Of a DNA stretch of 30,322 nucleotides, positions 16,455-23,213 are shown in pieces. The stretch is taken from positions 1 through 30,322 of IMG/VR virus record IMGVR_UViG_3300008108_000642. The stretch is one strand, 5' to 3'. Within the stretch, counting starts at the first letter, position 1, and the number at the start of each line of letters is the position of its first letter. A model generated the notes under the pieces. It had not been told where the DNA came from, did no database searches, and saw only the letters and a list, made by a program, of their open reading frames with translations. Source of the DNA: a virus. The position numbers and the translations under genes are program-made.

Positions 16455-18041
16455 TTAAGATTGTTTGTACCACATGCGAATACGCGCATCTGTACCCACA
16501 CTCATTGATTGTAAAAGATCCCAGCGTACTACTGAACCAGCAGGAATTGACGCAGCTGACACTACGGGTTTGATAACTCCTGCCTGTGGACCAACAAGTG
16601 CACCGCTATCGGTGTAAACCTCGGAGAGCCTCGTAGATACTCGAGGAGAACCTGATGCTGTACTTGGAGTCGTACTAGGGACCAAATAAGTAAAGTCTGT
16701 GGAAGTAAAGCTGTTTACTGGATACTGACCATTGTACGCAGTAATTTGAATCGTACCCGTCGCAGGGGTTGTCAGTGTGTTGGGCACTATGTACCGAATT
16801 TCAGATGCGGTTGTAGAGGCGATTTGAAAGGTACCATTGTACCCTGAAGGTGTAGCTCCTGCTACAGTTACCCAGCCACCACTAAATCCGTGACCTGCGA
16901 GAGTAATTGTAGCTGTGGTGCCTACGCGAGTTAGAGAGGTTACTGTTGTTGTAGGCGTTACGCCAGAAATGGTTACAAACTCACCGACTTGAAATCCGTG
17001 GTCTGTTATGGTGGCAGTAGCTACACCAGCTGCACTTGTTAAGTTAGTAAGTGCGGTAGTCGCGTTAATCTTAGGCGTAGTGCTGAAGATGCTGACCCAA
17101 GGATCTAATGGGTTAGTAGAAGTTCTGTACTTGAGGTCAAACTCAGTAGTGCCGGTCGCAGGTGTACCTGCTGAGCTTGTACCACTGTATATCCAGATGC
17201 CTGTCACTGTAATATTGTACTGTGCAAAGAAAAGTGCATCGATGTTGTTGAGAGGCATTGTAAGGGAAGCATAGTTGCCATTGAGTTCCCAGTTATGCTC
17301 ACGATCACCGTTACGGACAGCGAGGGTACCTGCTGTGTTGGCAAGGGTAACTCCGTCAGGAGTACCAGCTGCGGCAAACACTTGATTGGAGCCGTTGACG
17401 TTGAGGGATGCAAAATCAAGCTTCCACGGTGCAGTCAGGTTACCAGAAGAGTCGAGAACGACAATGTTCCCTGTCCCTGTAGGGAGTGGAGGGAGAACGA
17501 TGTTGTAGCTTGATGGAAGAGCCAGTGGAGCTGACAGTGTGATGCCGTTGAAAGGTGCAGTAGTGTTACGAAGGATGAAGGTTGCACCGTCAATGTTTGC
17601 TGCTTGTGTTGCAGTAGCTGCAAAAACAAAAGTCTGTGTACCTACGTTGTAAGTTACTGATGCAGGGGCAATCAGTGATCCGATGGAGCCGGGTGTACCA
17701 GCAACACCGCCGGAAGCAGTCAGAGGGAATGAGTTACCATTTCCGTCTGTGAAGTATAGATCGTTGCTGACCACATACAGAGACTTCAGCGTGGTGACTG
17801 CGGACACCTGAGCACTGAAGTTTGTAGACTTGAGGTTGGTGGCTGAGTTGTTGGTGAAGGTGAGGTCAGCGTTAATGTTAAGGCCAGAAGGAGTAATCTG
17901 AAGACCTTTACCCGGAGAGTGGTCGTGTGCGTCTACGAAGAAGAAACAGTTGTTGACGTTCTGTGCGTAATCTGGACCCGGATCAACACCGACGATTGGG
18001 ACTGGAAGGAGCATGTTTGTGGAAGGTGTAGTTGTAGGCAT
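16455..18041 (-). CDS. Tail fibre protein (528 aa)
   Basis: ATG at 18041 preceded by AGAGAG. The N-terminal attachment region has VGVDPGPDYAQNVN and DAHDHSPGKG (37-46), then LQITPSGLNINADLTFTNNS and ATNLKS. The D-x-HDHS-x-GKG signature is shared by a broad class of phage tail fibres. The shaft region is Thr/Ser/Ala-rich. Residues about 345-430 hold two copies of a TxTITxxGHGF-type beta unit followed by V-T-(I/V)-(S/A)-G-(V/A)-(T). The C terminus (GVIKPVVSAASIPAGSVVRW, then RIRMWYK) probably forms the receptor-facing end. I see no self-cleaving chaperone domain. Confidence 0.85.
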   Translation of the reverse strand: MPTTTPSTNMLLPVPIVGVDPGPDYAQNVNNCFFFVDAHDHSPGKGLQITPSGLNINADLTFTNNSATNLKSTNFSAQVSAVTTLKSLYVVSNDLYFTDGNGNSFPLTASGGVAGTPGSIGSLIAPASVTYNVGTQTFVFAATATQAANIDGATFILRNTTAPFNGITLSAPLALPSSYNIVLPPLPTGTGNIVVLDSSGNLTAPWKLDFASLNVNGSNQVFAAAGTPDGVTLANTAGTLAVRNGDREHNWELNGNYASLTMPLNNIDALFFAQYNITVTGIWIYSGTSSAGTPATGTTEFDLKYRTSTNPLDPWVSIFSTTPKINATTALTNLTSAAGVATATITDHGFQVGEFVTISGVTPTTTVTSLTRVGTTATITLAGHGFSGGWVTVAGATPSGYNGTFQIASTTASEIRYIVPNTLTTPATGTIQITAYNGQYPVNSFTSTDFTYLVPSTTPSTASGSPRVSTRLSEVYTDSGALVGPQAGVIKPVVSAASIPAGSVVRWDLLQSMSVGTDARIRMWYKQS

Positions 18042-18052
18042 AGTTTATCTCT

Positions 18053-18358
18053 CTAAAATACGAAAATATCCACTTTCACGCTTGCATCGCTTGTTAATCT
18101 TAACGTCACCGCAGGGGTAGGGTTGGTATCTTGTGTATCGTAAACATTCGCTAAGGCTCTTTGTCTTACGATGAACCACCCTATCAACTTCCTCCCTAGC
18201 TTGTGGTTGATTGTGTTTGCTCCGTTCGCTAACTGAATGTTCTCGAGGATCTGCCCCTTTGTGATCTGCTGATCAAGGAGTGGATCCAGCAAGCTTGCCC
18301 AGTTTGATTGTAAGAGACTCAGGGACACATCGGTGGTGTAGTAGCTAGGTAAACCCAT
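18053..18358 (-). CDS. Small conserved virion protein (101 aa)
   Basis: ATG at 18358 overlaps the adaptor stop as TAATG; GGAGG lies 6 bases upstream. The line NGANTINHKLGRKLIGWFIV and the C-terminal PAVTLRLTSDASVKVDIFVF recur in small podoviral proteins encoded between adaptor and tail fibre. The fold is predicted to be beta with an N-terminal helix (LLQSNWASLLDPLLDQQI). It probably belongs to the tail or fibre attachment complex. The family has no firm biochemical role that I know of. Confidence 0.75.
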   Translation of the reverse strand: MGLPSYYTTDVSLSLLQSNWASLLDPLLDQQITKGQILENIQLANGANTINHKLGRKLIGWFIVRQRALANVYDTQDTNPTPAVTLRLTSDASVKVDIFVF

Positions 18359-19395
18359 TACCAGCCTCCGCTTTGACCATTGAAGTTACTGTTTCTGTTC
18401 CAGTAACCCCACCCTCTCACATCGCTAATAGTGTCAGGTCTTCCTGTGTCTCTGTTAGGCGCAGACTGCTCAATACGCTGCTTTAATGCGATCTTTTGAG
18501 CTGCTAGGGCTGACACGTCAGACTCTTCCTTCTGGAGGATCTTGATGGCTACGTCGGTGATGACGTACTCAAGCCACCCAGAGATCGAGGTGGTTGTGGT
18601 GTCTTGTGGCAGGAGGAGTGCCTTGAGCTTAGGAATGTACTGGATGCGGAAGGGCTGGTTAGCCGATGGTACAGGGATCAGCTCGAGGTTCTCTCCCATC
18701 CAGCGATACTGTGTGTTGAATACACCGTAGATCGTGGAGGCAGAGTTTGGATAGAAGAAGCGGTTGCGGTCAATGAAGTTGTACTTGTCTACGGTCACCC
18801 AGCCGTTGTTACCTGCGTTAAGGCCGAGGTCGAGACCTAGCATCTTGTAGCATGGTGCTGGTACGAAGCTGTTGCCGCTGCTGTCGATGAAGGTGAGTAC
18901 ACCGTTGGGCATTGGGTAGATCTGTTGGTTGCCACCTGCGCTGTAGAAGATTGCAGCAGGGGCTTTGTAGTAGTCTTCGTACACGGTGATCAGGAGGTCG
19001 TACAGCTCGTACTGTGACTGGTTAATGTATGATGTGAGTTCGGCAGCACCGACAAAGTCTGAGTTCTCGCGGTCAGCTCTTTGCTTGCACCGTAGGGAGA
19101 GTTCAGCAAGTGACATCTCGCCACCCATGGTTGGGACGACGGTGATCTGAGAGGTAAGTGGTGATTCATCTACACCAGACAGTGCAGAGACTTTGTAGTA
19201 GTAAAGGGTGCCAAGAGTGGCTGATGTGTCTTCGTATTGTGGGTTGGTGGGGCTTGCAAGTACGGTGAAGGTCGTTTGATCGGTAGAGCGGTACACGTTG
19301 TAGCTAGTAGCACCAGCTACATAAGTCCAAGTGAGGGCTACTCGCCCATCCCCTTGGTTGATTGTGAAGTTTGCAGGTGTAGCAGGGACTGCCAT
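18358..19395 (-). CDS. Head-tail adaptor with N-terminal fibronectin type III domain (345 aa)
   Basis: ATG at 19395 with AAGGAAA upstream. Residues 1-88 form an FN3 domain: PATPANFTINQGDGRVALTW, then A.SYNVYRST, YEDTSATLGTLYYYKVSAL. From residue about 94 follows a podoviral adaptor resembling P22 gp4: LAELSLRCKQRADRENSDFV, ELTSYINQSQYELYDLL. The C terminus is helical (AALAAQK-type helix near LKQRIEQ), ending in a Gly/Asn-rich tail. This protein would sit below the portal and connect the tail hub. FN3 on the adaptor would project outward, perhaps binding cell-surface glycans. A strong hairpin lies just upstream. Confidence 0.85.
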   Translation of the reverse strand: MAVPATPANFTINQGDGRVALTWTYVAGATSYNVYRSTDQTTFTVLASPTNPQYEDTSATLGTLYYYKVSALSGVDESPLTSQITVVPTMGGEMSLAELSLRCKQRADRENSDFVGAAELTSYINQSQYELYDLLITVYEDYYKAPAAIFYSAGGNQQIYPMPNGVLTFIDSSGNSFVPAPCYKMLGLDLGLNAGNNGWVTVDKYNFIDRNRFFYPNSASTIYGVFNTQYRWMGENLELIPVPSANQPFRIQYIPKLKALLLPQDTTTTSISGWLEYVITDVAIKILQKEESDVSALAAQKIALKQRIEQSAPNRDTGRPDTISDVRGWGYWNRNSNFNGQSGGW

Positions 19396-19411
19396 CTATT
19401 TCCTTTCAAGA

Positions 19412-19457
19412 GTGGCGGGAGAGGTAGGGGGCTTTATGTCCTACGCTCTCCCATCAC
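19412..19457 (-). promoter_or_regulatory. Long RNA hairpin between head protein and adaptor genes
   Basis: On the transcript strand GUG-A-U-GGGAGAG-C-GUAGG pairs with CCUAC-CUCUCCC-GC-CAC around an 11-base loop. This gives about 16 pairs with one mismatch and one bulged C. No U-run follows, so it is not a standard terminator. It sits 14 bases after the stop of the upstream gene and before the adaptor ribosome binding site. Possible roles are RNase processing, mRNA 3' stability or partial attenuation. Confidence 0.7.
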
Positions 19458-19470
19458 TGTCTATCCTTGG

Positions 19471-20127
19471 TTATTCGCCTTGGATAAGAATGCTTGAATC
19501 GCTGAGGTAGAACGCGAGGTTAATTACAGATCCAGTAGCTGGGGCTGCCAATGCGCCGTTCTTAAAGCAAGCAAGGATAATGTACCCGCCGCCGTTAGAA
19601 GGTTGAGCAGAGTTTGCAAGAGTCGCGTCTGGGTTACCGACAACTTGAATGTCGGTAATGTTTGCACCTGCGGTTGCAATCGCTTGTACTGCACCAGTTC
19701 CACCAAGGGCACCAGAAGCGGTAGCTACGAATGCTACGCCTACTGCTGGAGTTACGCCGACTGGAAGTCCTTTTGCTACCCACTGAGCAGTGGTGGTAGT
19801 TCCTACTACAGTAATAACATAAACAGAGTTAGCAGCTACAGTAGTGATTGGAGTTCCAGAGAGTGGAGCTTCTACGAGTGAAAACCCACCGTAAGACAAG
19901 TTGTAGTTGTCTGCGAGTTTAACGTAGATGTACCCAGCAGGTGGATTTGGGTTACCCCCAGAAGGAGTGGTGGAGGTGTTCATAAACACAGAAGAGACGC
20001 AAGGTCCCTTCAGGTTTGTAATTCCAGCTCCGTTGGTTGGAGCGACGGTGAAATTGCAGTCAAGGAGTACGGGCTTGACGTGCATGCTATAAAGCTTACC
20101 GCCACTGGCCCAGTTTCTGTTTGCCAT
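19471..20127 (-). CDS. Putative head surface/decoration protein (218 aa)
   Basis: ATG at 20127 with GAGGAT 9 bases upstream. The N terminus (MANRNWASGGKLYSMHVKPV) and NLKGPCVSSVFMNTS are shared, from memory, with conserved proteins of many environmental podoviruses. The body is Gly/Ala/Thr-rich and beta-like, ending SDSSILIQGE. Such proteins lie between major capsid and adaptor genes and are most easily read as abundant capsid-surface proteins; this is inference. The Trp-Ala-Ser-Gly-Gly-Lys segment near the start resembles the double-Gly motif found in other virion proteins of this phage. RNA structure flanks the gene on both sides, which fits independent control of its amount. Confidence 0.7.
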   Translation of the reverse strand: MANRNWASGGKLYSMHVKPVLLDCNFTVAPTNGAGITNLKGPCVSSVFMNTSTTPSGGNPNPPAGYIYVKLADNYNLSYGGFSLVEAPLSGTPITTVAANSVYVITVVGTTTTAQWVAKGLPVGVTPAVGVAFVATASGALGGTGAVQAIATAGANITDIQVVGNPDATLANSAQPSNGGGYIILACFKNGALAAPATGSVINLAFYLSDSSILIQGE

Positions 20128-20144
20128 TGTGAGTTATCCTCTAA

Positions 20145-20198
20145 ACCCCTGAATTGAGTCTAGCGTATAGCCAGACTTCTCACCGTTAGCGTAGGGGT
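20145..20198 (-). promoter_or_regulatory. Structured 5' leader of the putative decoration gene
   Basis: On the transcript ACCCCU (20193-20198) pairs with AGGGGU (20145-20150). Inside lies a second hairpin, GUCUGGC-UAUAC-GCUAGAC (20158-20176), with 7 pairs including one G-U. The outer stem ends directly beside the GAGG ribosome binding site of the gene starting at 20127. The rest of the 129-base gap (20128-20256) holds no gene that I can see. Confidence 0.5.
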
Positions 20199-20256
20199 CC
20201 GCGTCTCGGGAAGAGCCTAGAGGACATCTCAGGGCATCTACTAGGGTCAGAACGTC

Positions 20257-20412
20257 CTATTTTTTCAGTTCGCAGGTGCCCTGCTTGCCTTCAGCCTTAA
20301 TGCTTTCGCAGTAGGCTCCCTTGAAGGAGTCCCTGAAGCACTCGCAGTAAGATTTTTGCTTTTCGATCATTGTGCCACCAAAGGCACCCAAAAGAATAAG
20401 AATCAGTTCCAT
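20257..20412 (-). CDS. Tiny Cys-rich protein with hydrophobic N terminus (51 aa)
   Basis: ATG at 20412, with GAGG 7 bases upstream (TGAGGAAAACT then ATG), and a TAG stop at 20257. The N terminus MELILILLGAFGG is a short hydrophobic segment suited to export or membrane anchoring. The remainder holds four Cys (SYCECF, AYCES, GTCEL) among charged residues. The design matches that of the 63-aa protein at 12497-12688. An exported disulfide protein acting in the envelope is possible. No family is recognised. Confidence 0.65.
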   Translation of the reverse strand: MELILILLGAFGGTMIEKQKSYCECFRDSFKGAYCESIKAEGKQGTCELKK

Positions 20413-20465
20413 AGTTTTCCTCACTTTAGTCGTGATGTCCTGAGATACCCTCTTTAGGGGTTATA

Positions 20466-20714
20466 TCACCCCAGAATGGGTTTTAAGAGGCTGATTATGC
20501 ACTGAGGGGGGAAGTAGTAGAGATCGCCTACAATGAAGCGTAGGGGCGGCGTAGGCGTTTTAGAGGCAAGGGGGTTTGTGGTGAATATGATAGTATCACC
20601 CTTTTGATAGGGAAGCTGCGGATACCCAGCAGGTAGATCCGCAGCCCAAAAAGTAGTTGAGTAATCTTTAAGTCTATTGTACTTCAGCTCGTCGATCTTG
20701 ACCTCATGGTCCAC
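20466..20714 (-). CDS. Hypothetical protein (82 aa)
   Basis: A GTG start at 20714 is used; GGAAGGG lies 12 bases upstream, a long spacing, so the start is uncertain. The protein contains YQKGDTIIFTTNPL and LRFIVGDLYYFPP, which read as beta strands of a small SH3- or OB-like barrel. There is one Cys. I recognise no family. It sits between the conserved YDxSHG protein and the tiny Cys-rich protein, in the run of small accessory genes. Confidence 0.55.
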   Translation of the reverse strand: MDHEVKIDELKYNRLKDYSTTFWAADLPAGYPQLPYQKGDTIIFTTNPLASKTPTPPLRFIVGDLYYFPPQCIISLLKPILG

Positions 20715-20732
20715 TGAAGGTGTCAGCCCTTC

Positions 20733-20966
20733 CTATTCCCACTCCTTTTTGTCACCGTGCTCTTCATTCCAGTCATAACCAGCATGGTAAGCGTCGTGCT
20801 CTTCTTGGGAGAGGTCTGTAACCTTCTTGCCCTTACCTGTCCCTTCAGGCCAGTAGTGGGGTTCTTTTGGACGGCCATAGTAGCTGTCTGCGGATCCACG
20901 GTCGAATGGGCTACCGTGGCTTTTATCGTACTTCTTGTTCATGATTGACTTTGCGATTTTTGACAT
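20733..20966 (-). CDS. Conserved phage YDxSHGxPFDRGxADSYYGR protein (77 aa)
   Basis: The ATG at 20966 is chosen for its strong AAGGAGAT site; the frame remains open upstream to 21035, but that part overlaps the previous gene. The sequence has YDKSHGSPFDRGSADSYYGR, PHYWPEG and AYHAGYDWNEEHGDKKEW. This near-invariant pattern is found in small proteins of many myo- and podoviruses. I recall no established function. Its aromatic and Gly-rich, highly conserved surface suggests binding to a nucleic acid or a host factor, which is speculative. Confidence 0.8.
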   Translation of the reverse strand: MSKIAKSIMNKKYDKSHGSPFDRGSADSYYGRPKEPHYWPEGTGKGKKVTDLSQEEHDAYHAGYDWNEEHGDKKEWE

Positions 20967-20986
20967 TTGGATCTCCTTATTTGTAG

Positions 20987-21196
20987 TTACTTCCTTAGTG
21001 TTACCCAATACAGGGCACATTTGCAAGATGGGCATTCGTCTTTCTTTGTGTCCACCTTCACTGCTGGGATCTTACCGTATTTGTACGGTTCACCTTTACA
21101 GTTGAGGTTTGACATGCAAAGTGGGAATGATACCCGCTTGCCGTGAGTTTCTCTTTCTTCACCCATTGAGTCTGCGATTGATAGGCTGCTATACAT
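20987..21196 (-). CDS. Zinc-ribbon-like small protein (69 aa)
   Basis: ATG at 21196 overlaps the previous gene by 8 bases, with GAGGATC upstream. Cys at 27, 33, 55, 58 and 60 (FPLCMSNLNC and ECPSCKC) suggest a zinc ribbon. The middle (KGEPYKYGKIPAVKVDTKKD) is basic. Such proteins are common in phage accessory regions and may bind DNA, RNA or RNA polymerase. Function not known. Confidence 0.7.
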   Translation of the reverse strand: MYSSLSIADSMGEERETHGKRVSFPLCMSNLNCKGEPYKYGKIPAVKVDTKKDECPSCKCALYWVTLRK

Positions 21197-21467
21197 TGCT
21201 TAGATCCTCCCCAGCATCTGCACTATCTGAACGAAGAGCAGACCGATTGTTAGAAGCGTCAGAACACACCATGCGTAGTACATCTTTTCCATTTGTTTCT
21301 CCTTTGTTAAAGTTATAGGGACAATGTCTGCACCCTTGACCGCAGCACGGTCGAGTGAGCAGGTATGCTGATGTTAATACCTTGAAGCCAGTGGCTGGGT
21401 CAACATAAAACTTTTGACCGTTGGCGACTGCTTCGTCGTGGAGCTTAGTCAAGGTTGTAGTAGACAT
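21189..21467 (-). CDS. DUF5522-like Cys-rich protein (92 aa)
   Basis: ATG at 21467 has an AAAGGTG site and overlaps the upstream gene by 23 bases. Residues 17-51 read GQKFYVDPATGFKVLTSAYL, then CCGQGCRHCPY (41-51). The Y-x-D-P-x-T-G...T-x-x-Y-L-L-x-R-x-CCGxGCRHCPY pattern is that of the DUF5522 family, widespread in bacteria and thought to bind metal through its Cys. The last 40 residues are a phage-specific Ser/Asp/Asn-rich tail. It may be a captured host gene. No enzymatic role is established. Confidence 0.75.
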   Translation of the reverse strand: MSTTTLTKLHDEAVANGQKFYVDPATGFKVLTSAYLLTRPCCGQGCRHCPYNFNKGETNGKDVLRMVCSDASNNRSALRSDSADAGEDLSNV

Positions 21468-21936
21468 TGCTTACACCTTTTACTTGCTGCGCAAGATGAA
21501 TCGCCATACTGAGGTCTTCTGCACACACCGAGCCGAGGCATGCCTTGTAGAATCGGCTCTTGCCATTCTTCAGGACCACTTCTACGGTGCCCCAGAGGAA
21601 TGCGTGGCCCATAGGGTGTGGCTCGAGGTTGCAGAGGCGGTTCTGGACAGCTCTCTTGGCTGTTTCGATTTGAGTTTCAGCCTGTTCCCGGATCGTGATA
21701 CGCTTCTTCTTAGGCTTTCCCATACTGGCGATGAACTTGATGATGTCGCGGCTGCGAGCCTCTCTCATGGCTTCAACGTCAAAGCTTGGGAGCTTGTCAA
21801 TTCCGTAGTCACAGCAGATGTCTGTCGGCGGTACGCGGTCATTGGACACCCAGCGGTACACTGTGCCGTCGAAGTACACCTCAGAGGTGCGGTTGCCGAA
21901 GATTGGGTTGGTATTGGTTACTTTGATTTTGTTCAT
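21445..21936 (-). CDS. Hypothetical protein (163 aa)
   Basis: ATG at 21936 with AAGGAG nine bases upstream, directly behind the promoter at 21957-21985, so it is the first gene of its transcript. The N-terminal half has TSEVYFDGTVYRWVSNDRVP and two adjacent Cys (DICCDYG). The C-terminal half is alpha/beta (GHAFLWGTVEVVLKNGKS, then RFYKACLGS). I recognise no family and no active-site motif. Its composition is closer to that of the structural genes than to the AT-rich glycosyltransferase pair before it. Confidence 0.65.
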   Translation of the reverse strand: MNKIKVTNTNPIFGNRTSEVYFDGTVYRWVSNDRVPPTDICCDYGIDKLPSFDVEAMREARSRDIIKFIASMGKPKKKRITIREQAETQIETAKRAVQNRLCNLEPHPMGHAFLWGTVEVVLKNGKSRFYKACLGSVCAEDLSMAIHLAQQVKGVSNVYYNLD

Positions 21937-21956
21937 GTGTCGTTCTCCTTGTGGCT

Positions 21957-21985
21957 ATCTTACTAAAGTGTGAAATGAGGGTCAA
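21957..21985 (-). promoter_or_regulatory. Sigma70-like promoter for the small accessory genes
   Basis: On the minus strand TTGACC (-35, 21980-21985) and TAAGAT (-10, 21957-21962) are separated by exactly 17 bases. The -35 matches the consensus at 5 of 6 positions and the -10 at 4 of 6. It begins three bases past the stop of the glycosyltransferase gene and sits just before the ribosome binding site of the next gene. Confidence 0.55.
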
Positions 21986-21988
21986 GCG

Positions 21989-22858
21989 TTATTTTTTTAC
22001 TGTTATTATTTTCATACCATAGTTGTTGATTTGATTTGTCAGACTCACTCCAGCTTTTAAACTAAGATTAGTTGACTTAAATGGCTTGTAATCCACTTGA
22101 TGGTGCCATCGATTAAATTTCCATACGGTTTTAGCCACATCAGGGTGCATTTCCTCTAGCATTTTGCTCTTTGCCAGTGTTCCTTCTTTTTCGTAAAAGT
22201 CTTTGGTGTTCCCCCCAGTCATTCTTTGGGTTGTGATCTTTTCACACAAGAAAGCATTGAACTGTACAGTGCACCAACTGTCCTTTAAAGCTCTAAGCGA
22301 GAGATCGGTGTCCTCATTGTACCTTCCACGCCATCGGTATGGAATGTCGTTTCTAATCAGCAAGCAGCTATAAATTCTAGTGTTCAAAACAAACGCAGGT
22401 ACCTTGTCCGTACACTTACAAAACATAGCGTAGTTAGGTCCTGCGATTGCCACATTTTCATACCGTAAGACAAAGTCTTCCATGCACTTAAAAATTGTAC
22501 CTGAAGTCACTGTGGCTTTTGTGTTTCGATTGAGTCTGCAAAAATACTGCAAATTGTCATCCATGACCCAATGCCATTTATGCCCATTTGCTACGGAGTG
22601 GTCCCATGCAAAATTTCTAGCAGGGCCGGGGCCTGTGCTTTTTGCGTCACCAAGGTTGTCCAGCGTGACATACTCCTGTTTATACTTCTGAGGTAAAACA
22701 AGAATCTTGTCCTTTTCTATGACTTGTGCGTAGTTGTCGTACTCTTGTTGCTCTACGATGATGTAATAGCTTACATTAAGCTTTTCTAAAGCTTTTACAG
22801 TAAGCCTACTTTCCCATCTACCTTTAGAGACAATGTACACTGGAAATTGGGGATTCAT
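21989..22858 (-). CDS. TET-associated-type DNA glycosyltransferase (TAGT, 289 aa)
   Basis: ATG at 22858 is chosen: AGGAG lies 7 bases upstream and the start overlaps the previous stop as ATGA; an upstream start at 22882 lacks support. The protein has FPVYIVSKGRWESRLTVKAL at the start, VVEQQEYDNYA-type segments (here VEQQEYDNYAQVI, 35-47), GPARNFAWDHS (78-88), HWVMDDN (96-102, probable nucleotide-sugar/metal site), LNTRIYSCLLI (158-168) and RGRYNEDTDLSLRALKDSWC (177-196). I recognise these as hallmarks of the TAGT family (GT-A fold), found in phages beside TET/JBP dioxygenases and thought to add sugars to hydroxymethylated bases. No such dioxygenase or modified-base synthase lies in the window. 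Confidence 0.85.
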   Translation of the reverse strand: MNPQFPVYIVSKGRWESRLTVKALEKLNVSYYIIVEQQEYDNYAQVIEKDKILVLPQKYKQEYVTLDNLGDAKSTGPGPARNFAWDHSVANGHKWHWVMDDNLQYFCRLNRNTKATVTSGTIFKCMEDFVLRYENVAIAGPNYAMFCKCTDKVPAFVLNTRIYSCLLIRNDIPYRWRGRYNEDTDLSLRALKDSWCTVQFNAFLCEKITTQRMTGGNTKDFYEKEGTLAKSKMLEEMHPDVAKTVWKFNRWHHQVDYKPFKSTNLSLKAGVSLTNQINNYGMKIITVKK

Positions 22859-23085
22859 TCTGAATCTCCTGCATCTACACATTTAGTCTGCGTTTCTTTT
22901 CTGTGAGGCTTAAAAGGATGCCAAGAACTTTTTGTTTTCTTGGTCAGCTTTTGACCAATTAGCTGTGCAAAAGCCTGTAAGTCTTCTTCGTTTTCAAAGC
23001 GAAAGACTATTTTTGCATAGGCTTCTTGCTTCTCTTGTACAAATTCGGGCATTTCTTTCCATTCATTTTTCCATGAAGTTTCCAT
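22855..23085 (-). CDS. Conserved small phage protein next to TAGT (76 aa)
   Basis: ATG at 23085 with AGGAG upstream, first gene behind the promoter at 23104-23132. The core, WKEMPEFVQEKQEAYAKIVF and LQAFAQLIGQKLTKKTKSSW, matches a short conserved protein that I recall beside TAGT-like glycosyltransferases, ParB-type nucleases and methyltransferases in environmental phages. It overlaps the glycosyltransferase by 4 bases, so the two are co-translated. I infer a role in DNA modification, perhaps as a binding partner. No catalytic motif is visible. The C-terminal tail is basic. Confidence 0.75.
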   Translation of the reverse strand: METSWKNEWKEMPEFVQEKQEAYAKIVFRFENEEDLQAFAQLIGQKLTKKTKSSWHPFKPHRKETQTKCVDAGDSE

Positions 23086-23103
23086 TAGTATTCTCCTGAT
23101 TCT

Positions 23104-23132
23104 GTTGTACTGAACACCAAGAAAACCGTCAA
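23104..23132 (-). promoter_or_regulatory. Sigma70-like promoter of the glycosyltransferase cassette
   Basis: On the minus strand TTGACG (-35, 23127-23132) and TACAAC (-10, 23104-23109) are 17 bases apart. The -35 matches at 5 of 6 positions and the -10 at 4 of 6. An A/T tract (23133-23161) lies just upstream, as an UP element would. Its position directly after a terminator supports function. Confidence 0.6.
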
Positions 23133-23153
23133 TAGCTTTTTTTATTAAATATT

Positions 23154-23192
23154 AAAAAAAAAACGCCCCAGCAGTATAACCACTGGAGCGTT
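23154..23192 (-). terminator. Intrinsic terminator after the major capsid gene
   Basis: The transcript has a 10-pair stem (AACGCUCCAG with CUGGGGCGUU, one G-U), an 11-base loop and a run of U residues (8, or 10 counting the end of the stem). It begins 22 bases after the capsid gene stop. It should end most late-head transcription. Confidence 0.92.
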
Positions 23193-23213
23193 TTAGTTGC
23201 TTAATCAGAAAGA

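Noticed and set aside
20413-20465. Possible stem (ACCC/GGGT) after the 82-aa gene
   Set aside because: Four pairs with bulges and no U-run; could easily be chance.
20967-21035. Upstream start for the YDxSHG protein at 21035
   Set aside because: The ATG at 20966 has a strong AAGGAGAT site and the conserved family begins there.
22859-22882. Upstream start of the glycosyltransferase at 22882
   Set aside because: The extra residues (MCRCRRFR) are not part of the family; the ATG at 22858 has a good ribosome binding site and ATGA overlap.
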